Notes under the pieces: generated by a model
Database searches by the model: none
Seen by the model: only the letters and a program-made list of their open reading frames with translations
What the model was told of the DNA's origin: nothing
Origin: Bacteroidota bacterium
Lineage (GTDB): Bacteria; Bacteroidota; Bacteroidia; Bacteroidales; GCA-2748055
Length of the DNA: 9,667 bases
Direction: 5' to 3'
NCBI GenBank assembly: GCA_024244665.1
Contig: JAAEOI010000093.1
Location: forward strand, 1 to 9,667
Made by a program: the position numbers and the translations under genes
Shown here: in pieces, positions 1 to 5,948 of the stretch
Layout: each line of letters opens with the position of its first letter
Numbering within the stretch: the stretch's first letter is position 1

Positions 1-346
1 ATTGATTCAGAGAGATGCCCTTCAGGGTCGCATTGTATGCTGCCTTCTTGTGAAGATCAGGTGATAAGCGGATGTTAAGATTTCCTTTGTAGGATCTCTC
101 GGGTGGAATATTTTTCTTTTTGCAATCTTCTATGTGTTCATTAACCATGTACTGGAATCCGTCTTCAAGATCGTCTACTGTAGATCCCTCAAAGCTTATC
201 AGATCATTAATTCCTTCTACCTTTCCATAAAATACCCTGTCTTCTGCTGCGTAATGCACTGAGCCGATATATCCCTTGTATTTCAGGACATTGCCTGAAT
301 GGAATCGCTTGAGAAGTTTTTCAACTACTCCGAAAGTTGTTATCAT
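1..346 (-). CDS. HicB-family antitoxin, 3' end cut by window edge
   Basis: The reverse complement reads open for 115 codons from the ATG at 344-346 to the window edge. Residues about 21-70 match the HicB partial RNase H-like fold (LKYKGYIGSVHYAAEDRVFYGK, then GINDLISFEGSTVDDL). Residues about 92-115 begin a ribbon-helix-helix DNA-binding domain (SYKGNLNIRLSPDLHKKAAY, then GISLNQ). In the family, HicB neutralises the HicA mRNA interferase and autoregulates its operon. Most HicB proteins start just before LKYKGY. Here about 19 extra residues (MITTFGVVEKLL...) precede it, and no other ATG lies in frame, so either the extension is real or the native start was lost in a rearrangement. No hicA-like ORF lies 5' of it, where hicA commonly sits; a hicA beyond position 1 cannot be excluded. 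No Shine-Dalgarno is visible. The family call is firm; function as an antitoxin here is inferred. Confidence -1.
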   Translation of the reverse strand, partial: MITTFGVVEKLLKRFHSGNVLKYKGYIGSVHYAAEDRVFYGKVEGINDLISFEGSTVDDLEDGFQYMVNEHIEDCKKKNIPPERSYKGNLNIRLSPDLHKKAAYNATLKGISLNQ

Positions 347-351
347 AGTTA

Positions 352-447
352 GATAGATGTTTTTTTCTCGAATAGTAAGTCCATTTGGGCATTGCTGTTA
401 TGCCAGCTTGAATGAGTTGTGAAAATCCTGTCAATTCCTAATTCCGG
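352..447 (-). pseudogene. Remnant of AAA+ ATPase C-terminal domain (tentative)
   Basis: On the minus strand a stretch of about 32 codons reads ELGIDRIFTTHSSW, then HNSNAQMDLLFEKKTSI, and stops at TAA 349-351. This resembles the conserved C-terminal segment of Bacteroidota AAA+ ATPases with a nuclease-like tail (DUF234 / PD-(D/E)XK type), typically LGI...SSW..., then AQIDLLIDR...INLCEIKF. The D-L-L core would be part of the degenerate nuclease motif. Deleting one T of the stop would let ATC run on into AAC, consistent with the expected I-N and suggesting a frameshifted relic. Nothing of the ATPase domain is present: the region further 5' on this strand is occupied by the convincing phosphoesterase gene on the other strand. 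The match is from memory of the family and rests on a short stretch. Confidence -1.
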
Positions 448-497
448 GCATAGTGATGGTAATGTGATGGGTAAACTGCAGATACCATGATTTTCAT

Positions 498-518
498 TAT
501 GTTTATGTGATAAACATA
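498..518. promoter_or_regulatory. 9-bp perfect inverted repeat upstream of phosphoesterase
   Basis: TATGTTTAT (498-506) and ATAAACATA (510-518) form a perfect 9+9 bp inverted repeat around a GTG centre. It ends 10 nt before the ATG at 529. The near-symmetric 21-bp site with an odd centre fits a dimeric repressor operator. It could also be a small hairpin in the 5' leader, although a 3-nt loop and AT-only stems would make it weak. No recognisable TAnnTTTG promoter was seen between 347 and 528. Confidence -1.
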
Positions 519-528
519 TATTCAGAAA

Positions 529-2940
529 ATGATAACAATGGTACATTCTCTTGTCTGCAGACTGGTGCTGATCGCAGTCATGCTGGCTTTCACCGGTTCA
601 GGGCATGCGCAGTTTAATGGTTTCGTGTACGAAGATAAAAATGGTGACGGCATACCCGGGGGCAATGAACAGGGAATACCCGGGGGCAATGAACAGGGAA
701 TACCCGGGGCCCTTGTCTCGGATGGGTTTGAAGTAGTCCTTACCGATAGCCAGGGGAAATTCAGCCTGCCGGAAAACCCTGGAGCCAGGTTCATAACACT
801 GACCACACCTTCCGGTTATGAGCATACCACATCGTTTTACCTGAAACCGGATTCCGGCGACCTGACTTTTGGATTGAGGAAAGCAGAACGTACAACGGGA
901 AGATTTATCCAGGTGACGGATATGCATTCCGAAAGGCTTGATGACTGGGCTGGAAACCTCAAACGATATGTCCGGAACAATGGCCTGGACTTTATTGTCC
1001 TCACAGGGGATCTCACCAGGGAATACGGGATGGACCTGTACGCTCTGGAAGTGAATGACCGCACAATGGGCACAAGGGTGGTCTACACGATTGGCAATCA
1101 TGACCTGGAGGCTGGTGGCGATTACGGAGAACAATATTACGAAAACAGATTTGGCCCGGTCTACTATTCTTTCGATATCGGCAATACCCACTTTATTGTG
1201 ACCCCCATGCTACCCTACAAGCCAAAGCATGCGTCGTACGATAAGCTGCAGATACTGGAATGGATGCAGAAAGATATCGCCATGCAGCCTGCTGACAAGC
1301 CCCTGGTAATTTTCAACCACAATAACTGGCTGTGGGATGATACCTGCACCGTATCAGCAGATGGCGTATCAATAGATTTTAAAAACTACAAGCTGAAAGC
1401 CTTCATCTACGGCCACCATCACGTTCAGTTCACAAAAAGATTTGATAATGGCATAAGAATATACACCACATCTACGGCAGATAAGGGTGGGCGGCACCAT
1501 TGTCCTTCCGCCAGCAGGGAGTTTACCTATGATATAGGAAAGGAGGATGATGTTCATTCGGAAACGATATTCACTGACATAAATAATCATCTTGTATCAT
1601 CTGCATACAGGGAAAACGGGAAGTTGAAAGTTGTTGCCTCGGCCTACCATTTTACCGGCAAGGACAAAAAGCTCACACTTAGTTTTGGTGAAGAAAACAT
1701 TCCCATGCGCCAACTGACAAATTTTGCCTGGGATGCAGAGCTCCCTTACCGGGACGGTGATATTGAAGTCACTGCAACATTTGCCGACGGAAACAGGATC
1801 TCCTGCCCTGTAGCTGTCGACTCCACGCTGAAGTGGGTTGCGAATATCGGGGGGAATATGTACTTCACAAAACCGGTCATGCATGAGCAGGTTATATATA
1901 CTGCTTCAATCGATGACGACAATCTGGAGAAATGCGGCATTCACGCCGTGGATGCAGAAAGCGGTAAAAAGATCTGGTATTTTCACACCCGGAACTCCGT
2001 GGTTAATGATATTGCTTATGCAGAAGGCAAAATACTGGCCTGTGATACCGAAAACAATCTGTATGCCATAAATGCAAAAACGGGCAGGCTGGAATGGAAA
2101 CAGAAGTTGAGTAATGACCTGAAAAATATGTTGAAGAACGGAGTTTGCGTACAGGACGGTATTGTCTATGCCGGTCAGTTATCTTACCTGTCAGCACTCA
2201 GGGTGTCGGACGGCAAGCTTTTGTGGAAATATGCAGACCGGATCAGGGGGGAAAGCTCCGTGTCCACGCCCGGATTAAACAAAGGGCTCCTGCATGCAAC
2301 AGTAGGCTTTGGTGCGCGCTATGCGCTGGATGCAGGTACCGGGAAGCTGGCCTGGTCAGGAACAAGAACAGGCACTGCCTATAATTACAGTTACAGCAGT
2401 GCTCTTTTCTACAATGGCAAAATGTACTATACAAAATCCAGATCCATTGTTGAAGCTGACCCGGCAAGCGGGGAAATTCTCAGGGAGCTTATTACCGATC
2501 ATTATTTTATATCGGCTTCTGCCCCTGTTGAAGAAGACGGGGTACTTTATGTCGGTACGGCAGACAAAGGGGTCGTAGCCTATGATATTGAGAATCTGCA
2601 GCAAAAATGGGTATATCACACCCATCCCTCCCTCTTTTATACGGCGCCTTATCTGCAAAACCAGAGTGCCGGAGTTGCATCTACCCTCCAGATAGCAGGG
2701 GACAAGGTATTTTTCGGTGCAAATGATGGCAAGCTCTATTGCCTTGGAACAGAGGAAGGCGAATATATCTGGAGCCGCGAGCTGGGATCGCCCGTTCTGA
2801 GTGATGTGCTGATTGAGGGAGATGATATGTATGTGTCGGACTATGCCGGAAACCTTTATAAATTTGACATCTCATCCATTTTGAAGATCAAACACAGTAC
2901 CCATGGGGTTTCGCTTCCGAGAATACGTTTTGAAAATTAG
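529..2940 (+). CDS. Secreted calcineurin-like phosphoesterase with PQQ-type beta-propeller
   Basis: 803 aa. A signal peptide with hydrophobic core LVLIAVMLAF and likely cleavage after GHA (residue 27) directs export. ATG at 538 (residue 4) is an equally good start. Residues 28-122 form a metallophosphoesterase N-terminal beta domain with a Ca-loop-like DKNGDG at 36-41. Residues about 123-330 are the phosphoesterase, with the metal and catalytic motif series D131-x-H133, G160-D161, G189-N-H-D192, N263-H264 and G295-H-H-H298. Residues about 430-790 carry repeated blades such as YAINAKTGRLEW, SALRVSDGKLLW, YALDAGTGKLAW and LYCLGTEEGEYIW, typical of PQQ-like propellers. The protein probably cleaves phosphoester bonds in the periplasm or outside the cell; the substrate is unknown, and the propeller is more likely a binding scaffold than a quinone enzyme. 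No sorting signal is seen at the C-terminus. It appears monocistronic and is followed by the AT-rich hipBA island. Confidence -1.
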   Translation: MITMVHSLVCRLVLIAVMLAFTGSGHAQFNGFVYEDKNGDGIPGGNEQGIPGGNEQGIPGALVSDGFEVVLTDSQGKFSLPENPGARFITLTTPSGYEHTTSFYLKPDSGDLTFGLRKAERTTGRFIQVTDMHSERLDDWAGNLKRYVRNNGLDFIVLTGDLTREYGMDLYALEVNDRTMGTRVVYTIGNHDLEAGGDYGEQYYENRFGPVYYSFDIGNTHFIVTPMLPYKPKHASYDKLQILEWMQKDIAMQPADKPLVIFNHNNWLWDDTCTVSADGVSIDFKNYKLKAFIYGHHHVQFTKRFDNGIRIYTTSTADKGGRHHCPSASREFTYDIGKEDDVHSETIFTDINNHLVSSAYRENGKLKVVASAYHFTGKDKKLTLSFGEENIPMRQLTNFAWDAELPYRDGDIEVTATFADGNRISCPVAVDSTLKWVANIGGNMYFTKPVMHEQVIYTASIDDDNLEKCGIHAVDAESGKKIWYFHTRNSVVNDIAYAEGKILACDTENNLYAINAKTGRLEWKQKLSNDLKNMLKNGVCVQDGIVYAGQLSYLSALRVSDGKLLWKYADRIRGESSVSTPGLNKGLLHATVGFGARYALDAGTGKLAWSGTRTGTAYNYSYSSALFYNGKMYYTKSRSIVEADPASGEILRELITDHYFISASAPVEEDGVLYVGTADKGVVAYDIENLQQKWVYHTHPSLFYTAPYLQNQSAGVASTLQIAGDKVFFGANDGKLYCLGTEEGEYIWSRELGSPVLSDVLIEGDDMYVSDYAGNLYKFDISSILKIKHSTHGVSLPRIRFEN
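652..709 (+). repeat. 24-bp perfect tandem repeat, 2.4 copies, in coding sequence
   Basis: Units 652-675 and 676-699 are identical, and 700-709 repeats the first ten bases. Each unit begins ATACCCGGGGGC and ends GAACAGGGA. The repeat keeps frame and encodes IPGGNEQG twice, followed by IPG. It lies just after the DKNGDG segment of the phosphoesterase N-terminal domain, where family members usually have one such linker. The exact identity points to a recent duplication or slippage event. Confidence -1.
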
Positions 2941-3042
2941 TGACAGGCAGCATAATTCTTCTGCCATGCTTCTTGATCTTTTTCGGGCATAACTCATGAA
3001 GTATCAATAGTTATCTGTGCTATTTGGCAATAACTAAGTATA

Positions 3043-3074
3043 TTTGAATAGTTAATGCAAATTTATTAGATTTG
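3043..3074 (+). promoter_or_regulatory. Bacteroidota-type promoter of hipBA
   Basis: TTTG at 3043-3046 and TAGATTTG at 3067-3074 are separated by 20 nt. They match the Bacteroidota -33 TTTG and -7 TAnnTTTG consensus with normal spacing. Transcription would begin near 3080, giving a leader of about 75 nt before the hipB ATG. A second -7-like match, TATATTTG at 3039-3046, lacks a well-placed -33 element. Confidence -1.
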
Positions 3075-3082
3075 CATTAACT
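3050..3082. promoter_or_regulatory. 13-bp perfect palindrome overlapping the hipB promoter, likely operator
   Basis: AGTTAATGCAAAT (3050-3062) and ATTTGCATTAACT (3070-3082) are exact reverse complements around a 7-nt centre, TTATTAG. The left arm lies in the promoter spacer, and the right arm overlaps the second half of the -7 element and the expected start site. Binding there would block RNA polymerase, as expected for HipB autoregulation. The dyad is seen directly; the binding protein is inferred from position. Confidence -1.
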
Positions 3083-3155
3083 TACGATATATTGATAGTT
3101 ATGCATTAAAATATATGTTAACTACTCATATATCAATAATTACAATACCTGGATA

Positions 3156-3473
3156 ATGGATAACTGGTTGTTTTTAACAGAGCAAGAAATCTTGGTGGAA
3201 ATGGGCAAAAGGCTCAAAAAGATAAGATTGCAGCAGAATCTTACTCAAAAAGAGATGAGTGAGGAAGTTGGTTTAAGTGTGTCAACAATTAGTCTGATAG
3301 AGCAAGGAAAATCTACAACAACAGAAAGCTTAATAAGGATTTTATCAAGATTGAACAGACTTAAAGATTTAGAATCCGTATTTAGAGTTGGGGAAAACTT
3401 AGAATTGAAGTTGAAATTTGAAAAAGCAAAATTAAAAACTGAAAGAAAAAGAGCATCCAGGAAAATACAATAG
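3156..3473 (+). CDS. hipB: HipB-type XRE-family antitoxin/repressor
   Basis: 105 aa. Residues about 14-70 are a helix-turn-helix of the XRE/Cro-CI class: GKRLKKIRLQQNLTQKEMSE, then VGLSVSTISLIEQGK with the recognition helix, and a LIRILSRLNRL closing helix. The C-terminal 25 residues are strongly basic and probably helical (KFEKAKLKTERKRASRKIQ). In the family, HipB binds the HipA kinase toxin and represses the shared promoter through upstream palindromes. The stop TAG ends 2 nt before the hipA ATG, so the pair is translationally coupled. The ATG at 3156 has no Shine-Dalgarno; it is kept because a few residues before the HTH are usual. The A+T-rich codons match hipA and not the flanking genes. 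The call rests on the HTH plus the adjacent hipA. Confidence -1.
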   Translation: MDNWLFLTEQEILVEMGKRLKKIRLQQNLTQKEMSEEVGLSVSTISLIEQGKSTTTESLIRILSRLNRLKDLESVFRVGENLELKLKFEKAKLKTERKRASRKIQ

Positions 3474-3475
3474 CA

Positions 3476-4762
3476 ATGATAGTAGAAGTGAAATTGTATG
3501 GTGAAACAGTAGGCTCGGCCGAGTGGAATGCTAATAAAGGTTGTGCTGTGTTTCAATATAGCAATGAAGCCATACATAGAAGAATAGAACCTTCTCCTAT
3601 AATAATGCCTACACAAGAGAGCGTATTTGAGACGAATCGAGACCATATAAATTTTCACAATTTGCCTTATCTATTATCGGATTCTATGCCAGATGATTTT
3701 GGCAACATGATGATGAAAGAGTGGCTTAGACAGAAGAATTTGTCTATTTATGATATAAATCCTGTTGATCTATTAAGCTATGTGGGGAAAAGAGGTATGG
3801 GGGCGCTGGAGTATGAACCTGTTAATCATAAAGAGACTGGTAACTACAATGTAAATGTTGCTGAATTATTAGAAGTTGCAAAAAAAGTATTAGAGGACAA
3901 GGAAGAGACCTCTTATAATGATCTGGATAAAGATAGTTTGTTAGAGATATTGAGAATTGGGACCTCAGTTGGTGGAGCACGAGCAAAAGCTTTAATTGCT
4001 ATTAAAACAGATTCAAATAATAGAATTTTAGAAATTAGACCTGGTGATGTTATTCAAACAGAAGGTTTTTCATATTGGCTTCTGAAAATTGATGGAGCAA
4101 ATAGAAAAACATTAGGTGAAGGTGCTGGTCTTGGAAAAATAGAATATGCCTATTACAGGTTGGCAGGAGAGGCAGGTATTGACATGTCAGATAGTCATTT
4201 ATATGAGGAGAACGGGCGGTTTCATTTTCTGACCAAACGTTTTGACAGAACGAATAGTGGCGAGAAAATCCATATGCAAACTTTTGGTGCTCTGGCAGGC
4301 ATTGATTACAGAATCCCTAAGGCAAGTAGCTATGAAACATTATTCAGGGTAATGAAAATGCTTCAACTGCCTTATAATCAATTTGAGCAACAATATAGGC
4401 GAGTCTTATTTAATATTATAGCTAGAAATCATGATGACCATGTAAAGAACTTCTCCTTTTTAATGAGCAAAGAGGGGAAATGGCGAATATCTCCAGCTTA
4501 TGATATTACATATCAATATAAAGATGGTGGAACCTGGACAAATGTTCATCAATCATCTATGAACGGCAAATTTGATGGTTTTACAAGAGATGATTTACTG
4601 AGTTTTGCTAAATCATTCGGTATCAAGAAAGCTAATCATACTTTGGAAGAAATTATAACAGCAGTAAATCAATGGTCTAAAATTGCTAAAGAGCTTGATA
4701 TTCCTGAAAAGGAAATAGAAAGTATTGGTAATAATCTGAGAGTTAAGGACTTTTATAAATAG
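3476..4762 (+). CDS. hipA: HipA-type serine/threonine kinase toxin
   Basis: 428 aa, close to the 440 aa of E. coli HipA, so the N-terminal subdomain (about 1-105, with the DSMPDDFGNMMMKEWL segment) and the kinase domain are both present. The Gly-rich loop GTSVGGARAKAL (162-173) contains S164, equivalent to the autophosphorylated serine of E. coli HipA. K204 in YWLLKID is the likely ATP lysine. D320 in NHDDHVKN is the catalytic base with N325 as metal ligand, and D343 in ISPAYD is the DFG-like aspartate. All key residues appear intact, so an active kinase is expected. Known relatives phosphorylate aminoacyl-tRNA synthetases such as GltX, stopping translation and causing growth arrest; the target here is not known. 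It lies 2 nt after hipB and is followed by a hairpin terminator. Low GC suggests acquisition. Confidence -1.
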   Translation: MIVEVKLYGETVGSAEWNANKGCAVFQYSNEAIHRRIEPSPIIMPTQESVFETNRDHINFHNLPYLLSDSMPDDFGNMMMKEWLRQKNLSIYDINPVDLLSYVGKRGMGALEYEPVNHKETGNYNVNVAELLEVAKKVLEDKEETSYNDLDKDSLLEILRIGTSVGGARAKALIAIKTDSNNRILEIRPGDVIQTEGFSYWLLKIDGANRKTLGEGAGLGKIEYAYYRLAGEAGIDMSDSHLYEENGRFHFLTKRFDRTNSGEKIHMQTFGALAGIDYRIPKASSYETLFRVMKMLQLPYNQFEQQYRRVLFNIIARNHDDHVKNFSFLMSKEGKWRISPAYDITYQYKDGGTWTNVHQSSMNGKFDGFTRDDLLSFAKSFGIKKANHTLEEIITAVNQWSKIAKELDIPEKEIESIGNNLRVKDFYK

Positions 4763-4790
4763 TACCGCTCAGTACTGTTCAGTACTGATT
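4761..4790 (+). repeat. Three tandem decamers AGTACnGnTC-like after hipA
   Basis: AGTACCGCTC (4761-4770), AGTACTGTTC (4771-4780) and AGTACTGATT (4781-4790) repeat with an exact 10-bp period, and the first begins inside the hipA stop codon. The second and third form the terminator stem. The helical-turn spacing would also suit a protein-binding array, but this is speculative. Confidence -1.
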
Positions 4791-4793
4791 TTT
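4769..4793 (+). terminator. Rho-independent terminator of hipBA
   Basis: TCAGTAC (4769-4775) pairs with GTACTGA (4782-4788) around a 6-nt loop and is followed by a five-T run (4789-4793). The stem is short and of moderate GC but the arrangement is classical. It separates hipBA from the downstream metabolic operon. Confidence -1.
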
Positions 4794-4832
4794 CTGATTC
4801 TATTTGTAACATTGCATAGAGAATAATCTAAA

Positions 4833-4839
4833 AGAGGAG
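4833..4839 (+). promoter_or_regulatory. Clear Shine-Dalgarno site for the zinc dehydrogenase
   Basis: AGAGGAG lies 3 nt before the ATG at 4843. It is the only strong purine-rich ribosome site seen in the window; the other genes lack one, as is common in Bacteroidota. It supports the chosen start. Confidence -1.
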
Positions 4840-4842
4840 TAT

Positions 4843-5877
4843 ATGAAATCAATGGTCTTAACAGGAATCAGGGAGATGGAGATGAAAGAAGTTCCCTCCC
4901 CGATGGTGGTAAATGAAACAGATGTATTAATTAAACTAAAGGTGGTGGCAGTTTGCGGTTCCGATGTTCATTATTATGTATCGGGAAAAATCGGAAGCCA
5001 GGTGGTCCAGTATCCTTTTCCGGTTGGGCACGAGTGTGCAGGGGTAGTTGAGAGAGTGGGAGAGGCTGTAACCCGGGTTAAACCAGGGGATCGGATTGCC
5101 GTTGAACCGGCCATGTCCTGTGGTGAATGTGACCAGTGTCAAAGCGGAAGGCCACACACCTGCAGGAAGTTGACCTTTTTGGGTTGCCCGGGCCAGGCTG
5201 ATGGCAGTATGTCTGACTACATTGTGATGCCCGAGCACTCCTGTTTTCCCATACCCGATCATATGACTTTCGACCAGGCGGCTATTTCCGAGCCCCTTGC
5301 CATCGGGGTATATGCTGTGAAGCGTTCCATACCCATGGATGGAGCAAAGGTGGGAATTCTTGGCTTTGGCCCCATTGGCATGAGCGTACTCCTGCCAGCA
5401 AGGGCAAAAGGGGCCGAAAAAGTATATGTGACCGATAAAATAGATGAGCGTTTGCAGATTGGGCATGAGTCGGGTGCAGCCTATGTCGGAAATGTAGATA
5501 AAACCGATGTTGTTAAGGAAATTCTTGAACTGGAGCCGAAGGGCTTGGATGTGGTTTTTGAATGCTGTGGGAAACAAGAAGCAGTGGACCAGGCATTTGA
5601 GTTGCTGAAGCCCGGAGGTGTGTTGATGCTTATCGGAATTCCTGAATTTGACCGGTGGAGCCTGCCGGTTGACAAAGGCCGGCATAAAGAGGTGACCATT
5701 GTGAATGTGCGCCGCCAGAACGGTGTAGTGGAAGAGACCCTTGAGATGCTGGAGAATGGAACTGTGGATGTGAGCAGGATGGCTACCCACCGCTTCTCTT
5801 TTGCCGATTCTAAAAAAGCATTTGACCTGGTGGCCTCATATGGCGAAGGAGTAATGAAAGCGATGATCGATTTTTAA
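4843..5877 (+). CDS. Zinc-dependent medium-chain alcohol/polyol dehydrogenase
   Basis: 344 aa, normal for the sorbitol / xylitol / L-threonine dehydrogenase branch of the zinc MDR family. The N-terminal GroES-like domain has the catalytic zinc set C38, H63, E64 (GHE) and probably E150 (SEPLAIG). Structural-zinc cysteines C93, C96, C99 and C107 are all present. The Rossmann fold begins with GFGPIG (174-179), and D198 at the end of the second strand predicts NAD+ rather than NADP+. It would oxidise a secondary hydroxyl of a sugar, polyol or sugar acid in the cytoplasm; the exact substrate cannot be read from sequence. The start is fixed by a good ribosome site. Its TAA overlaps a possible ATG at 5877, and a sulfatase follows 71 nt later with no terminator between, so it is probably the first gene of a catabolic operon. 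Confidence -1.
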   Translation: MKSMVLTGIREMEMKEVPSPMVVNETDVLIKLKVVAVCGSDVHYYVSGKIGSQVVQYPFPVGHECAGVVERVGEAVTRVKPGDRIAVEPAMSCGECDQCQSGRPHTCRKLTFLGCPGQADGSMSDYIVMPEHSCFPIPDHMTFDQAAISEPLAIGVYAVKRSIPMDGAKVGILGFGPIGMSVLLPARAKGAEKVYVTDKIDERLQIGHESGAAYVGNVDKTDVVKEILELEPKGLDVVFECCGKQEAVDQAFELLKPGGVLMLIGIPEFDRWSLPVDKGRHKEVTIVNVRRQNGVVEETLEMLENGTVDVSRMATHRFSFADSKKAFDLVASYGEGVMKAMIDF

Positions 5878-5948
5878 TGGAAATCGCTGGCAGATTTGTA
5901 TTTTTACGGATGAGAAACACTATCTGTTTAACAAATCAGAAGGACAAT

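Larger units (their letters stand above)
3002..3138. repeat. Three copies of octamer TATCAATA around the hipB promoter
   Basis: TATCAATA occurs at 3002-3009 and 3131-3138 on the plus strand and as its reverse complement TATTGATA at 3090-3097. The last two form an inverted pair spanning the likely 5' leader of hipB. HipB proteins usually bind several short inverted sites upstream of their own operon, so these are candidate operators. The tract is very AT-rich, so chance occurrence is a real possibility. Confidence -1.

Noticed and set aside
337..538. TTGTTATCAT (337-346) and ATGATAACAA (529-538) form a 10-bp inverted pair bounding the hicB-phosphoesterase gap, like terminal repeats of a small element.
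   Set aside because: Short and AT-rich, with both copies at start codons. Chance is plausible and no target duplication flanks them.
598..1191. A 197-codon minus-strand open frame.
   Set aside because: It lies wholly within the phosphoesterase, whose product shows a full domain series; the reverse-strand product shows no recognisable motif.
2946..2965. GGCAG / CTGCC hairpin with 10-nt loop after the phosphoesterase as a terminator.
   Set aside because: The stem is only 5 bp and no T-run follows directly; the next T-rich stretch is more than 10 nt away.
4798..4812. TTCTATTTGTAAC before the zinc dehydrogenase as a Bacteroidota -7 element.
   Set aside because: It does not fit TAnnTTTG exactly and no -33 TTTG is properly spaced, so the operon promoter is not called.
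4936..5790. A 284-codon minus-strand open frame.
   Set aside because: It mirrors the zinc dehydrogenase, which has complete metal and cofactor motifs; the reverse frame is a shadow.
5877..5948. Upstream ATG at 5877, overlapping the dehydrogenase stop, as the sulfatase start.
   Set aside because: It would place 24 residues ahead of a good lipoprotein signal peptide. ATG 5949 gives a normal signal.
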